A stretch of DNA of 64,000 nucleotides from Cytophagales bacterium (GCA_004292855.1 RDXN01000040.1:1-64000), one strand, 5' to 3'. Numbered from the stretch's first letter, positions 23,686-33,443 are shown. Notes: generated by a model from the letters alone, not told the origin. Numbers and translations are program-made.

Positions 23686-26600
23686 TTAAAAGGTCAGGTT
23701 GAAACCAACGGCGTAGTTGCGGGCATTGGGGTAGGTGCCGTTGTCGTAGCCGATCTGGATATTGGTGCCTGTGTTGTTGTGGTTCACTTCGGGATCGTAG
23801 CCTTTGTACTTGGTGAATGTCAGCAGATTGTTGGCATTCATGTAGAAGCGGGCATTGCTCATCTTCATGCGTTGCACCCAAACGTTAGGCAGATTGTAGC
23901 CTATGCTCACAGCTTTCAGGCGCAGATACGAGCCATCTTCGAGGTAGAAGTTCGTGGGGCGTGCGCCAACAGCCGCGTAGGTGTTGCTCACATCGAAACC
24001 CCGGTAGGCTGCGGGTTGGTCGGGCGTGGTCCAGCGACCGTAGAAGGCGTCGCGGCTCATGTTGGCAATCACGGCGGCATTGGTCGGAATACGCACCTGC
24101 TCCACAAACGAGCGGGTGGTGTTCTGAATGCTATTGCCGTACGACCACGTGAAGAACACGTTCAGGTCAAGATTGCCGTACGTAAACCGGTTCGTGATGC
24201 CACCAAAATGCTTCGGCAGGGGCGTTCCGATAATGGTCATGTCGAGGTCGTTGATGAGGCCGTTACCGTCGAGGTCGCGGGGCAGGAAGTCGCCCGTTTT
24301 GGGATTGATCCCGTCGATGATCAGGCCCTGAAACGAAATCGGTTCCCCTACGCGCAGCAAAGTCGACTTGCCAAAATCGCCCTGACTGTCTTGCGTGCGG
24401 CCTTCGTACAAACTCAACAGCTTGTTTTTGTTGAACGAGATGTTGAAATCGGTACTCCAGCGGAACGGCCCCTTCACGATGTTTTTGGTGCCCACGGCCA
24501 GTTCAAACCCCTTGTTTTCGAGCGAGCCGAGGTTGTTTACGACTGCGGTGAAACCCGACGTGCTGGGCAACGCAATGGGGTAGAGCATGTCGCGGGTGAC
24601 GCGTTTGTAATAGTCGGCGTTGATCGTCAGGCGGTTGTTGAACAGGGCCAACTCTAGACCGAGGTCGGTTTGGCGGGTGGTTTCCCAGCTAAAATTACCC
24701 ACCTGAATCGACACGGGCCGTGAGCCGTTACCGCCAAGGTAGCTCGTGATGATGTTGTCGAGCGGCCGCACCGACGCCCGCCACGACCAAACGTCGCCGG
24801 TTTGATCGTTGCCCGTGAGGCCGTGACTTGCCCGCAGTTTGAGGAAGCTAATCAGGCCGCTCGACTTCAGAAAAGACTCGTCGCTCACGATCCATCCCGC
24901 CGAAAACGAGGGGAAAACCCCATAGCGTTTGTCGGGACCAAAGCGGCTGCTGCCGTCGCGCCGGACGGTGGCCGTGAACAGATACCGGTCCTTGAACGCG
25001 TAGTTCAGCCGGCCAAACTGCGACACCATTCCCCAAAATTGGTAGCCTTGTTCCTTAATCGCCAGCAACTGAGGCCCCGCCGTAATCACCTGCAACTCGT
25101 TGCTCGGAATGTTGCGGACGCGGATGTTGAAGCCGTTGTTTTTCGACTCCTGCGCACTGAAACCCGCCAACAGATTGACCGTGTGTTCGCCTTTTTTACC
25201 GTCGTAGGTCAGGTAGTTTTCAGTGAGCCAGAGTGTTCAGCATCAGGTTCATCCCGGCGCGTACTTTTTTACTCAAATTGAAATCGAAGCTGTTGCGCAG
25301 GTTGATGCGGTTGAACTTGGTGCCGATAATAGTGCCCTGCTGGTTGAAATATCCCGCCGAGAAGCTGAACCGCACTTTTTCGGTGCCCCCGCTCACATTG
25401 GCGTTGAGGCTGTTGATGGGTGCCCGCTGGAAAATCTCGTCCTGCCAGTCGGTGCTGGGTACGTTGATGGAGTCGCGGTAGACGATGGGGAGCTTGCGCA
25501 ACCGGCGCGACAGGTTCACGGCTTCGGCAAATTCGGGGCCGTTCAGCAACTGATACCGGCGGTTCTGCGGCACCTCGCCAAAGCCCGTGTAGCCGCTCAA
25601 CGACGTTTCGACTTTGCCTGCTTTGCCGCGTTTGGTCGTGATAATGACCACCCCGTTGGCGGCCCGTGCGCCGTAAATACTGGCCGAGGCCGCATCTTTC
25701 AGGATTTCGATAGTCTCGATGTCGTCAACCGGAATTTGCGAAATCGGGTTAATCGACTCGTTGCCGGCCACGCCCCCGTTGCGGTTCGCGCTGAACACAT
25801 CGGTGGAGCCGGTGGGCGTGTTGTTGATCGGAATCCCATCGACAATGTAAAGAGGCTCCTGCCCGCCCAGGATAGAGGCCGTGCCGCGTACGCGGATCGA
25901 TACGCCCCCGCCCGGTGCGCCCGTGTTTTTGGTAACCTGCACCCCGGCGGCCCGGCCCTGCAACGCCTGATCGAGGCCGGGCGCGTTGATCTCGCGCAGT
26001 TCGGCCCCTTTAACCTGCGAAATGGCCGTGGTCACGTTCCGGCGCGTTTGGGTGCCATACCCCACCACAACCACCTCGTTCAGGCTGCGGTCGCTTTCTT
26101 TCATGGCCACATTGACCACCGAACGGTTGCCCACGGCCACCTCCTGCGAGACGTAGCCAATGGAGCTAACGACCAGCGTTTGGTCGCCGTCGGGGATTTT
26201 GAGCGTGAACCGCCCGTTGGCATCAGCCGAAGTGCCGATGGTTGAGCGTTGCTTGATAATGATCGTAGCTCCCGGCAATCCCTGTCCTGCCTCGTCGGTA
26301 ATTTGCCTTGTGATGGTGCGGTCCTGCGGGGCAACGGCGGGCGTAATGGCCTTAGGCGTCAGCGTTTCGAGCGAGACGTTTTTGCGGCTCAGAATCACCT
26401 GCTTGCGCGTAATCTCAAACTGAATTTGCAGTGGCGTGAGCAGGTTGGTCAGCACCTGTTCGAGGGGGCGGTCAGTGGCCGAGATCGTCACGTGCTGACT
26501 CACCGGCACCACCGCCGAACTATACGAAAACCGCACGTTGGCCTGTTTCGAGAGGTCGTCGAGCACGGCTTTCAACTCGCGGTTGGTGGCCGAGAGTGTT

Positions 26601-26738
26601 ACGCGCCGGTTGGCGACCTGCGCTACCTTTTCGGGGTTGCGGGTTGTGTCGTCGGCGACGGCTGGGTCGGGAAGGGCTACCAGCCCAAGCAGAGCCAGTA
26701 GCCATCCGGTTGAACGTAGGAATAGAAAATGTTTCATC
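23686..26738 (-). pseudogene. Broken SusC/RagA-family TonB-linked receptor with STN domain
   Basis: Minus-strand receptor gene in two frames. The first part, from ATG 26738 (MKHFLFLRSTGWLLALLG), has a secretin/TonB N-terminal (STN) domain (RELKAVLDDLSKQANVRFSYSS), a carboxypeptidase-like domain (ITDEAGQGLPGATIIIKQ, VVSSIGYVSQEV), a TonB-box-like NEVVVVGYGTQ and a plug with VDGIPINNTPTGSTDVF and GARAANGVVIITTKRG. It ends at GMNLMLNTLAH stop 25220. The second frame begins WLTENYLTYDGKKGEHTVNLLAGFSAQES and runs to the barrel end ARNYAVGFNLTF at 23686. Between the halves about 100 residues of the family are missing and the frame has shifted. Transcription may still occur because the sigma and anti-sigma genes upstream are intact. 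Confidence 0.9.
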
Positions 26739-26813
26739 AGGAGGTTGGGATTAGAAGCTGTTTGAGTTAGCAATTTGAGTTGGCAGGCAGTGGATTTTGG
26801 TCATGTACGAGGC

Positions 26814-26853
26814 ACTTTTTTCAGTCGTAGCCGTAGCTACGACTGAAAAAAGT
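26814..26853. repeat. 18-bp perfect hairpin upstream of the SusC remnant
   Basis: Arms 26814-26831 and 26836-26853 are exact reverse complements (ACTTTTTTCAGTCGTAGC type) with a 4-base loop CGTA. T- and A-runs at the two ends would let it terminate transcription in either direction, between the anti-sigma gene and the SusC remnant. Confidence 0.85.
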
Positions 26854-26934
26854 AACCGCACCGGCGGACCGGAAACTCATGGCCGAAAGCCGCGCTTGAC
26901 AACCAAAGCGATTAACTAAACAGCTTCTTAGCGA

Positions 26935-28047
26935 TTAATGGCATCCATTGCCGCTCAGGACCACGCGCCCATTGCGGACCTCGTGGGTAAGGCCAACGGA
27001 TTTACAAATGATGTCGAGCCGTTCGGGGAAGTTTTCTTCATCGAAGGAGCAGGTGATGGGGCAGTCTTTCAGGTTTGTCTGGTCGTACTCGAATGTGATG
27101 CCATACAGTTTTTCGAGGGCCGACAGCACGACTGGCAGCGGAGCATCGTCGTAGGAAAATTCTTGCTGCGTGGCCTTCGTCTCGATCCACTCTGGGCGTT
27201 TCACTGGCTCCTTTCGGGCATCCACGTCCACGCGCCCCAGCGTAACTTGCTCATTGGCGACGAGCGAAACGGCGTCATCAGCAGGTTGATCGTCAGGTGG
27301 TTTTCTATCAGTTCGGTACACCAGCACCTTACCCGACCGCACGGCTACTGTAACCACGGGCGTACTGGCAAGAATGCGGAAACTCGTGCCGACAACCCGC
27401 GTGATGGTGTTGCCTGCCGTGATCAGGAAGGGTTGTTGTGAGTTATGGGCCACCTCAAAAAAGGCGTCGCCCCGGAGCGTGACCCGGCGCGTGTTACCCA
27501 CAAATCGGGTAGGGTGGGAGAGTCGTGTACCCGGTTCGAGCTGCACCATCGACCCATCGGGCAGCAGAACGGAAGCGGTTTGACCGGTCGTATTCACATG
27601 CTCGACCAGCGGATTCGCGGCTATCGTTTCTGCGGAATTTCTATCGGTTGAGGGCGCAGTACGTGACTGCCAAACGAACCAACCGGCTCCCAGTAACAGC
27701 AGCAGGCTAGCCGCCACCGACCAACGCTGCCAACGCCGGGCCGGTCGGAAGACGATTTGACGACCTGTTTGCTCGTCGTTCTCTGCATCGGTCTGCGTTA
27801 ACTCAACGATGCGGTTAGCCTCAGCGCGGACAACGTCGGGCGGGGCCAGGGTTTGGGTTTGTCGAAAGTGCTCGTTGAGGGCAAGGGTCAGGCGTCGGGC
27901 CTGCGCCACGGTGTTGGCTCGGTCGGGGTGGGCGCAGAGCCAATCGGTCCAAAACCGGTCGGCGTCGGGCGAGGGGATGAGTACCCAGGCGCAAAACCAA
28001 TCGTCGGTCGCGAGCTGCTCGGCGTCGTAGGTTTGATAATCGGTCAT
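26935..28047 (-). CDS. FecR-type anti-sigma factor
   Basis: 370 residues. The N-terminal third is cytoplasmic and should bind the sigma factor (DDWFCAWVLIPSPDADRFWTDW); one membrane helix follows (WSVAASLLLLLGAGWFVW, about 130-148). The periplasmic part has the FecR core (TASVLLPDGSMVQLEPGTRLSHP, VTLRGDAFFEVAHNSQQPFLI, VVGTSFRI) and a C-terminal DUF4974-type secretin-like domain (FSYDDAPLPVVLSALEKLYGITFEYD). It transmits a signal from the STN domain of the adjacent SusC receptor to the sigma factor. The gene is complete although the receptor it serves is broken. Confidence 0.92.
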   Translation of the reverse strand: MTDYQTYDAEQLATDDWFCAWVLIPSPDADRFWTDWLCAHPDRANTVAQARRLTLALNEHFRQTQTLAPPDVVRAEANRIVELTQTDAENDEQTGRQIVFRPARRWQRWSVAASLLLLLGAGWFVWQSRTAPSTDRNSAETIAANPLVEHVNTTGQTASVLLPDGSMVQLEPGTRLSHPTRFVGNTRRVTLRGDAFFEVAHNSQQPFLITAGNTITRVVGTSFRILASTPVVTVAVRSGKVLVYRTDRKPPDDQPADDAVSLVANEQVTLGRVDVDARKEPVKRPEWIETKATQQEFSYDDAPLPVVLSALEKLYGITFEYDQTNLKDCPITCSFDEENFPERLDIICKSVGLTHEVRNGRVVLSGNGCH

Positions 28048-28124
28048 AGGGTGTGTAGGGGTTGATTCTACACCCTAGTCCCAGAATGGTTGGGGGGATA
28101 CTCAGGGAAAAAGGAAATTTTTTG

Positions 28125-28715
28125 TCAAACCTGACTCAACCATAACAACCCGACACCCTTCCACCAGTGGTGCTTCAATTCTTTTAAGGCGCGGTGGAGC
28201 AGGTTGGCGACACTTTGGCGTTCCATGCTGAGCAGGTCGGCGATGGTTTCGTGGGGTAGGTTTTGGTAGAATTTGAGGTACAGAACCTCGCGTTGCCGGT
28301 CGGTGAGTTGGGCCAGGAGCCGTTGGAGCCGGGTGGAGTTGGTTTGGGTAGTCTCGTCCTCCATCCACTGCTCGTCGGGGGCGGGTTCCGAGGGGAGCAA
28401 GGCCGATACACCGTCGAGGGCGAACTGTTCGGGTTGGCGCGTGACGGTTTTCAGGATACCATTGCGCAGAGCAGTCAGCGCGTAGGCCTGACTGCTCTGC
28501 ACGTCGGGCAGGCGGTCGCGTTTTTCCCAGAGACTCAGAAACAAGTCCTGAATACAGTCGCGCACCAGGTCCGAATCGCGGGTGAAGCGGTGCCCGTAAT
28601 CATAAAGTCGGTTATACTGGTTCTCCACAAACTGCCCGAACGCCACGCGGTCGCCCAGCCGGATTTGCTGCCAGAACGCGTCGAGAAGTTCGGGTTGAGA
28701 AACAGAAGAGAACAT
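28125..28715 (-). CDS. ECF sigma-70 factor
   Basis: 196 residues. Region 2 is YNRLYDYGHRFTRDSDLVRDCIQDLFLSLWEKRD and region 4 is LAQLTDRQREVLYLKFYQNLPHETIADLLSMERQSVANLLHRAL, with an acidic linker between, as in FecI-type factors of polysaccharide- and siderophore-uptake loci. It is the first gene of a sigma, anti-sigma, SusC, SusD set and lies 77 bases before the anti-sigma gene. It should direct transcription of the receptor genes downstream, which are both damaged here. Confidence 0.93.
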   Translation of the reverse strand: MFSSVSQPELLDAFWQQIRLGDRVAFGQFVENQYNRLYDYGHRFTRDSDLVRDCIQDLFLSLWEKRDRLPDVQSSQAYALTALRNGILKTVTRQPEQFALDGVSALLPSEPAPDEQWMEDETTQTNSTRLQRLLAQLTDRQREVLYLKFYQNLPHETIADLLSMERQSVANLLHRALKELKHHWWKGVGLLWLSQV

Positions 28716-28819
28716 GAAACGGAACGACCTGTTGGGGCCAAATGGACCAAAAAATATAGCCGCTTTGTCGAAGGGTGCAAGAAAATCTTAGCAAAATAGA
28801 AAATACACTTCGGGTATCC

Positions 28820-30322
28820 TCATCGCGCATTTTTTATCCAGACAATCTTTCCGTTAGTTTCGTCGGTAAGCATATACAGCCTTCCGGCGGGGCTTTGAAC
28901 CACCTTCCGCGAACGAACCCGGTCGTTAACGAATAACTCTTCGGAATGGATGATCTGCTCACCGTTTACAGTCATGCGCCAAAGACTGCCTCTTGACAAT
29001 CCGGGTATGATCAGGCTGTTTTTCCACGTGGGAAACTCCTCTCCCCTGTAAAAAACCAGCCCCGTCGGGGCTACTGTATGCGTCCAGGCAAAGATTGGGT
29101 CAGTGTAGGTGGCTCCCTCCGTTACGGCTGGTTTATAGGTCTCGTAACGGTACTTACCCGTGGTAACGACCGGCCATCCGTAGTTTACTCCCGCCTTTAG
29201 AATGTTGATTTCGTCGCCCTGATGCGTGCCGTGTTCGCTGAACCAAATGCGGTTTGTGGTTGGCTCCAGAGCCAGCCCCTGAGCAGCCCGTATACCAACG
29301 GCGTACAGGCCGGGCACGGCCCCTTTACCAAAATCCGGATTGTCGGCTGGGATGCTGCCGTCGGGGTTGATTCGGTAAATTTTCCCCCGTTTGTCCTGCA
29401 CATCCTGCGCGAGGGGCGTTGGTGGTTGGCTCGCTTCGGTAAAGAGCCGTTCGCCCGCCGTAATGTAGAGTTTGCCATCGGCTCCGAAGATCATCCCCCC
29501 GCCGTAGTGGTGCCGTTCGGGCGTAAACGGCTCGACGGTGAAAATCGACTTGATTTGCTGCAAGGCGTCGTTTTCAAACACCGCTCTAATCACCTTCAGG
29601 CCCATACCGGTTTCGTTCTGAGCGGCATAACTGATGTAGACGAATTTGTTGCTGTTGAAAGATGGGTCTAGCACCACCTCGAATTTACCCGTGTTGTCAC
29701 CCGGCGTTCTCCGGCTCATGCTGTCGGCCATGTCAGTGGGGAAGTTTTTAACGACAAATTTCTGTTTGGTCCTCAGATTCACACGCACCAAATCGCCTTG
29801 TTTTTCGGTGATAAGTGCCTCGTCTTCATTTAGGAATGCCATGCTCCACGGGCGGTTAATGCCATCCATGACGGTTTCCTTTTGTGGATTGACAGGCGCG
29901 GTAGGGTGCGGTCTCCGGCTCGAAATTTTGTCTACGATATACCATCTGCCGTCTATCCGCATCAGGTTGAAATAATCGGTGAAGGTGTCCCAGGCGGTGT
30001 TCAATTCGATCTTTGCACCAGCCGTGTGGGCCGTGATATCGACGCTCACAATTCGCCCTGACGTTCGGGGATCTCTGGCTCTGGGCCTAAACAAACGGAG
30101 ATAGTCGGCCCGGCTATAATAGACGAGCCGTTTTTCGTTTTCGAGATAATTTTTCAGTTGGCAGCTCTGGTGCATGGCGTAGCCTAGCCTGGTGGTGTCG
30201 CCGGTCATCCAACCGTCGAAATACTGGTTAAGTACGGTCTCGATGGCGGCTCGGTCGGGTTGGGGTTGAGCCGTTGCCAGAAACGCGGGAATAAGGAGCA
30301 GGAGAACAATGAGTTGTTTCAT
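28820..30322 (-). CDS. Secreted NTF2-like domain fused to PQQ-type sugar dehydrogenase
   Basis: 500 residues with a signal peptide (MKQLIVLLLLIPAFLATAQP). Residues about 22-135 are an NTF2-like/lumazine-binding-type domain (AAIETVLNQYFDGWMTGDT ... FTDYFNLMRIDGRWYIVDKI). From about 145 the sequence is the glucose/sorbosone dehydrogenase beta-propeller: GINRPWSMAFLNEDEALITE, HHYGGGMIFGADGKLYITAGE, DKRGKIYRINPDGSIPADNP, RAAQGLALEPTTNRIWFSEHG, DEINILKAGVNYGWP and VAPTGLVFYRG. PQQ-dependent oxidation of a sugar in the periplasm is the family role. The N-terminal fusion is unusual. A regulator of the AraC type lies upstream on the same strand. Confidence 0.88.
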   Translation of the reverse strand: MKQLIVLLLLIPAFLATAQPQPDRAAIETVLNQYFDGWMTGDTTRLGYAMHQSCQLKNYLENEKRLVYYSRADYLRLFRPRARDPRTSGRIVSVDITAHTAGAKIELNTAWDTFTDYFNLMRIDGRWYIVDKISSRRPHPTAPVNPQKETVMDGINRPWSMAFLNEDEALITEKQGDLVRVNLRTKQKFVVKNFPTDMADSMSRRTPGDNTGKFEVVLDPSFNSNKFVYISYAAQNETGMGLKVIRAVFENDALQQIKSIFTVEPFTPERHHYGGGMIFGADGKLYITAGERLFTEASQPPTPLAQDVQDKRGKIYRINPDGSIPADNPDFGKGAVPGLYAVGIRAAQGLALEPTTNRIWFSEHGTHQGDEINILKAGVNYGWPVVTTGKYRYETYKPAVTEGATYTDPIFAWTHTVAPTGLVFYRGEEFPTWKNSLIIPGLSRGSLWRMTVNGEQIIHSEELFVNDRVRSRKVVQSPAGRLYMLTDETNGKIVWIKNAR

Positions 30323-30386
30323 GAATGCTTTGGTTCAGTTTCTCTGCAAAACTGAACCAAAGCCCCGGGTTGACCCAAATCGAAAT

Positions 30387-30430
30387 TGCCCAAATGGGTA
30401 CGGTTTTATAAATCCGTACCCATTTGGGCA
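30387..30430 (-). terminator. 17-bp perfect hairpin over the AraC-gene stop codon
   Basis: Arms 30387-30403 and 30414-30430 (CCGTACCCATTTGGGCA type) are exact reverse complements with a 10-base AT loop. The TAA stop of the AraC-type gene (30406-30408) lies in the loop, and its last codons form one arm. It may terminate transcription before the dehydrogenase fusion gene, or block a ribosome-free transcript. Confidence 0.7.
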
Positions 30431-31467
30431 TAGGCTTGCCGATACACAGCGGGCGTGACGCCTTTGTGCTTCTTGAAGGCAGCAAAAAAGGTAGACTTCG
30501 ACCCAAATCCTACCTCATGACCGATACCGTCGATGCTTAAATGGTCGTGGGTGAACAGCATCTGACAAGCCTCCTCGACGCGGTATTCGTTGACAAACTC
30601 CGGGAAGCTTTTATTCAGGTTTTCGTTCAGCAGTTGCGAGAGCTGATGCGCCGGGATGTTGATTGCGGTTGCGACCTCACTCAATTTCAAGGTGGGGTTT
30701 TTATATAATTTCTCCTCTGCCATTTTGCTTTTCAGCAAGCCAAGCAGATTCGCTGAGTTCGCTGACTCTGCCTTTTTTGGGGCCTGTTTGGCCGAGAAAT
30801 TAAACAAGTCGGTTTTCTTTTTCTGCACTAGAAACGCAACCAGTAAGGTGTAAAACAGGGTGCTGAATGTAACGGCTCCCGAAATATAAATGCTTCGGAA
30901 GGGGAGTACTAATGCGGCCTGATAAGCCAAAAAAATGAGCAGGTTGCCGATGAAAATGAACAGATACCAACGCTCGGCTAAGCTCAGTTTTTCGCCAAAA
31001 GTGCCATAGAGCAGCAGCCCGGAAAGAGCCAGAAAAACGCCCCAAATGGAGTAAATGGCAAACACAATATACCCGTTCCACAGGAGTGGATAGGATTGAT
31101 ACGGAAAAACGACACCAATGCCCACGATCCAGATGATGAGCATAAGCCACACAATTGCCCAGGTTCGGGGTACGGATTTTACCCGCTCGATCTCCGATTT
31201 CAGGAAATAGTACAACGCCGGCCCTATGAAAAAGCACGCGGAAAGCCCCACCTGCAGGACGATTTTGGGCGTTTCGGGATGAAAGTACAGCAGGACGGAC
31301 TTGCCCGTTCGGATGCCTAGACAAATCAGTAAAAGACTAAAAAAATAGGCTGGGATAGTTCGTCGTCGGATAAAATAAACCCCCAATAGGAGACTGTTGA
31401 AAGCCCCAACGAAGCTGATAAAAAAGAATAATTCGTTGCTGCCGATCATGATGTAGCGAAATTTCAC
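30406..31467 (-). CDS. Membrane-anchored AraC-family regulator
   Basis: 353 residues. The N-terminal half has six or seven membrane helices (LFFFISFVGAFNSLLLGVYF, AYFFSLLLICLGIR, ACFFIGPALYYFL, AIVWLMLIIWIVGIGVVF, FIFIGNLLIFLAYQAALV) and the C-terminal half an AraC DNA-binding domain (KLSEVATAINIPAHQLSQLLNENL, EACQMLFTHDHLSIDGIGHEVGFGSKSTFFAAFKKHKGVTPAVYR). ATG at 31467 or at 31449 (MIGSNELFF) would both work. This arrangement is frequent in Bacteroidota and probably senses a membrane or periplasmic signal. The neighbouring dehydrogenase fusion is the nearest candidate target. Confidence 0.9.
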   Translation of the reverse strand: MKFRYIMIGSNELFFFISFVGAFNSLLLGVYFIRRRTIPAYFFSLLLICLGIRTGKSVLLYFHPETPKIVLQVGLSACFFIGPALYYFLKSEIERVKSVPRTWAIVWLMLIIWIVGIGVVFPYQSYPLLWNGYIVFAIYSIWGVFLALSGLLLYGTFGEKLSLAERWYLFIFIGNLLIFLAYQAALVLPFRSIYISGAVTFSTLFYTLLVAFLVQKKKTDLFNFSAKQAPKKAESANSANLLGLLKSKMAEEKLYKNPTLKLSEVATAINIPAHQLSQLLNENLNKSFPEFVNEYRVEEACQMLFTHDHLSIDGIGHEVGFGSKSTFFAAFKKHKGVTPAVYRQAYAQMGTDL

Positions 31468-31523
31468 TTGAGCAGGCGCGGACCAAACTCAAAAAGAAGC
31501 AGAGTCTGGAACGACTCTCTTCT

Positions 31524-32189
31524 TTAATCCGGCAGCACCCGAATCATCACGTCTTTGTAGAATATTTTGCTTTTGGGGTCGTGGCCCTGGATGGCTACGG
31601 TCCCGGAGCTTAGTTTTTTGGTTCCTGTCATGGTTTCGGCCTCGGTGTAGTCGTTAATCACCTTGTCATTAACGCGAATCGTCACGTGCTTGCCCTGTAC
31701 CGTGATACTCTCCGTGTACCATTCTTCATCTTTCACGAAGACCTCTTTTACATCCTGAACCGCATATACGCTACCGGTTTTGCGCCAGTCGGTGTGGGTT
31801 TGGTTTACCTGAATCTCGTAGCCTTTACTAGGCCAACCGGTCTCCTGATAATCGGTGTGAATAAACATGCCGGAGTTCGCTCCGGGCATGGTTTTGACCG
31901 TAGCTTTCCACTCAAAATTCTTGAAGTTGTGGTTGCCAATGGGGCCATCGTAAAACAGGTGCGCCCGTGGACCGAACACCACAATGGCCCCATCCTGAAC
32001 GGAGAATGTGGCCGGGTTTTCGGCGGCCTTCCAACCATCCAGATTTTTGCCGTTGAACAGCATTTGCCAGCCGTCGGCTTTGCGAGTAGTGCTGGTAGAG
32101 GCCGACGACGAGGCCGAATTAACACTTGACTTGGGTGATGCGCAGGCCAGCATCAGGGCGGGAGCAAGCAGGAGAATCGTGTTTTTCAT
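31524..32189 (-). CDS. Lipoprotein with DUF1080 (3-keto-disaccharide hydrolase) domain
   Basis: 221 residues with a lipobox-type signal (MKNTILLLAPALMLACAS) and a Ser/Thr-rich linker. The DUF1080 beta-sandwich follows: WQMLFNGKNLDGWKA, GAIVVFGPRAHLFYDGPIGNH, NFEWKATVKTMPGANSGMFIHTDYQ, GYEIQVNQTHTDWRKTGSVYAV, WYTESITVQGKHVTIRVND and SGTVAIQGHDPKSKIFYKDV. Members hydrolyse 3-keto-glycosides or act as sugar-binding modules. It shares its strand with other sugar genes (28.8-33.4 kb) but has its own promoter region. Confidence 0.9.
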   Translation of the reverse strand: MKNTILLLAPALMLACASPKSSVNSASSSASTSTTRKADGWQMLFNGKNLDGWKAAENPATFSVQDGAIVVFGPRAHLFYDGPIGNHNFKNFEWKATVKTMPGANSGMFIHTDYQETGWPSKGYEIQVNQTHTDWRKTGSVYAVQDVKEVFVKDEEWYTESITVQGKHVTIRVNDKVINDYTEAETMTGTKKLSSGTVAIQGHDPKSKIFYKDVMIRVLPD

Positions 32190-32270
32190 GCGGGAGTTAG
32201 TTGCTTATGTTGAAAGACGATTCAATCACGCGTCTAACGACGCTTAGAGGATTGGAACGCGGATTTAGCA

Positions 32271-32367
32271 AATTTTTGTCATCCCGACGAAGGAGGGATC
32301 TAGTTCCCTTTCAATCAACTTGGACGTATCGGAAGTAGATCCCTCCTTCGTCGGGATGACAAAAATT
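32271..32367. repeat. 32-bp perfect inverted repeat, dispersed family member 1
   Basis: Arms 32271-32302 and 32336-32367 are exact reverse complements with a 33-base loop. The outer half (TTTTTGTCATCCCGA ... GAGGGATCTA) is shared with the element at 56658-56754, while the inner six bases differ. It lies between the DUF1080 and GH113-like genes. Confidence 0.92.
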
Positions 32368-32381
32368 CGTATTCTAATTCT

Positions 32382-33443
32382 TCATTTCCAACTCGCCTTC
32401 AGCACCTCGGCAGCGGGGCGGTTCTGGGGGCTGAACTGATCGCGGTGACGCTCGTGGGGTGTGTCGGCCATGAACCATTTCCAGGCAAACCCACCCGCAA
32501 ACCAGGGCTGTGGCCAAACGGTTTCGAGCAGGGCGCGGTACGCGTTGGCCTGGGCTGTGGCGTTGGGTGTGCAGTCGGTTTCGGATTCCCAGGGCTTTTC
32601 GGCGGTATGGTCGCAGGCACGGTAGCCAAATTCGGTGAAGAGAATCGGTTTCTGCAGTGTCCCGCTTAGCCGACCCAACTCGCGAAGGTGGCTTTTCCAG
32701 CCCCGGCTCATTGCTTTTACCGAAGGATCGCGGTCGTTGTCGAGCGGAAAATAGGCATCTACGCCCACGTAATCCAGTTTATCCCAGAACGGGATTTTAT
32801 CGTAGCGATCCCAATTGGCGGCATAGGTTAGCTTGCCTTTGTACACCTGCCGAATTTGTCCAATCAGGCTGTTCCAGAACTGTGGCCGGGCCATCGCAAA
32901 CCGGTCGAGTTCGGTGGTGATGCAATACAGATCAACCTTCAACGAATCGGCCACGCGGGCGTAGTAGAGCACATATTGGGCGTAGTCTTTCTCGAAGGTT
33001 TGCCAATCGGTTTCGTTCGTAAACTCAAGGTCAAGGTGAGAGCCGCCCATCATCCAGACGTGGGGCTTCAACATCACGTTCAAGTTGTGTTGGCGGGCCA
33101 TCTGCACCGTGCCGACCACACCCGTCGGCGTTTCGCCCCACCATTGGCCCATGCGCCGACGACCGGGGGGCGGGTTCTCGCTGAAATAAAAGCGATTCTC
33201 CCCTTTCCGGCAGAAACCATACGGCACCACGGCCACCCAATCGGCTCTCATGTCGTGAGCTTGTTTTAGGCCTGCATCGCCGGGATTCTGGGGCGGTGCC
33301 ACCAGATTGACACCTTTCAACTTAGGGGCTTTATACGTATATTGTGCAGACGACTGACAACTTAGAGCCATCAACACCCATAGACTGACTATCAGCGTTG
33401 GATATCCAGCCAGATGATAGAGGCAGAAAAGTCTGTTGCTCAT
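32382..33443 (-). CDS. Glycoside hydrolase, GH113-like TIM barrel
   Basis: 353 residues. ATG 33443 (MSNRLFCLYHLAGYP) opens a signal segment ending near SCQSSAQ, so the protein is likely a lipoprotein or secreted. The barrel has KLKGVNLVAPPQNPGDAGL, NLNVMLKPHVWMMGG, a presumed acid/base Glu in LYCITTELDRFA, LDYVGVDAYFPLD, and a presumed nucleophile in ILFTEFGYRACDHTAEKPW; GFAWKWFM closes the last strand. This matches GH113-type mannanase-like proteins. Substrate is inferred only from family. Confidence 0.8.
   Translation of the reverse strand: MSNRLFCLYHLAGYPTLIVSLWVLMALSCQSSAQYTYKAPKLKGVNLVAPPQNPGDAGLKQAHDMRADWVAVVPYGFCRKGENRFYFSENPPPGRRRMGQWWGETPTGVVGTVQMARQHNLNVMLKPHVWMMGGSHLDLEFTNETDWQTFEKDYAQYVLYYARVADSLKVDLYCITTELDRFAMARPQFWNSLIGQIRQVYKGKLTYAANWDRYDKIPFWDKLDYVGVDAYFPLDNDRDPSVKAMSRGWKSHLRELGRLSGTLQKPILFTEFGYRACDHTAEKPWESETDCTPNATAQANAYRALLETVWPQPWFAGGFAWKWFMADTPHERHRDQFSPQNRPAAEVLKASWK

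Noticed and set aside
25223-26245. Plus-strand frame of 340 codons opposite the SusC remnant
   Set aside because: Antisense shadow with no recognisable motif; the minus strand carries STN, plug and TonB-box text.
22167-26738. Programmed frameshifts or split two-piece receptors as an alternative to pseudogenes
   Set aside because: Large family segments (about 90-110 residues in each gene) are missing, and a separate nonsense codon is present; no slippery site was seen.
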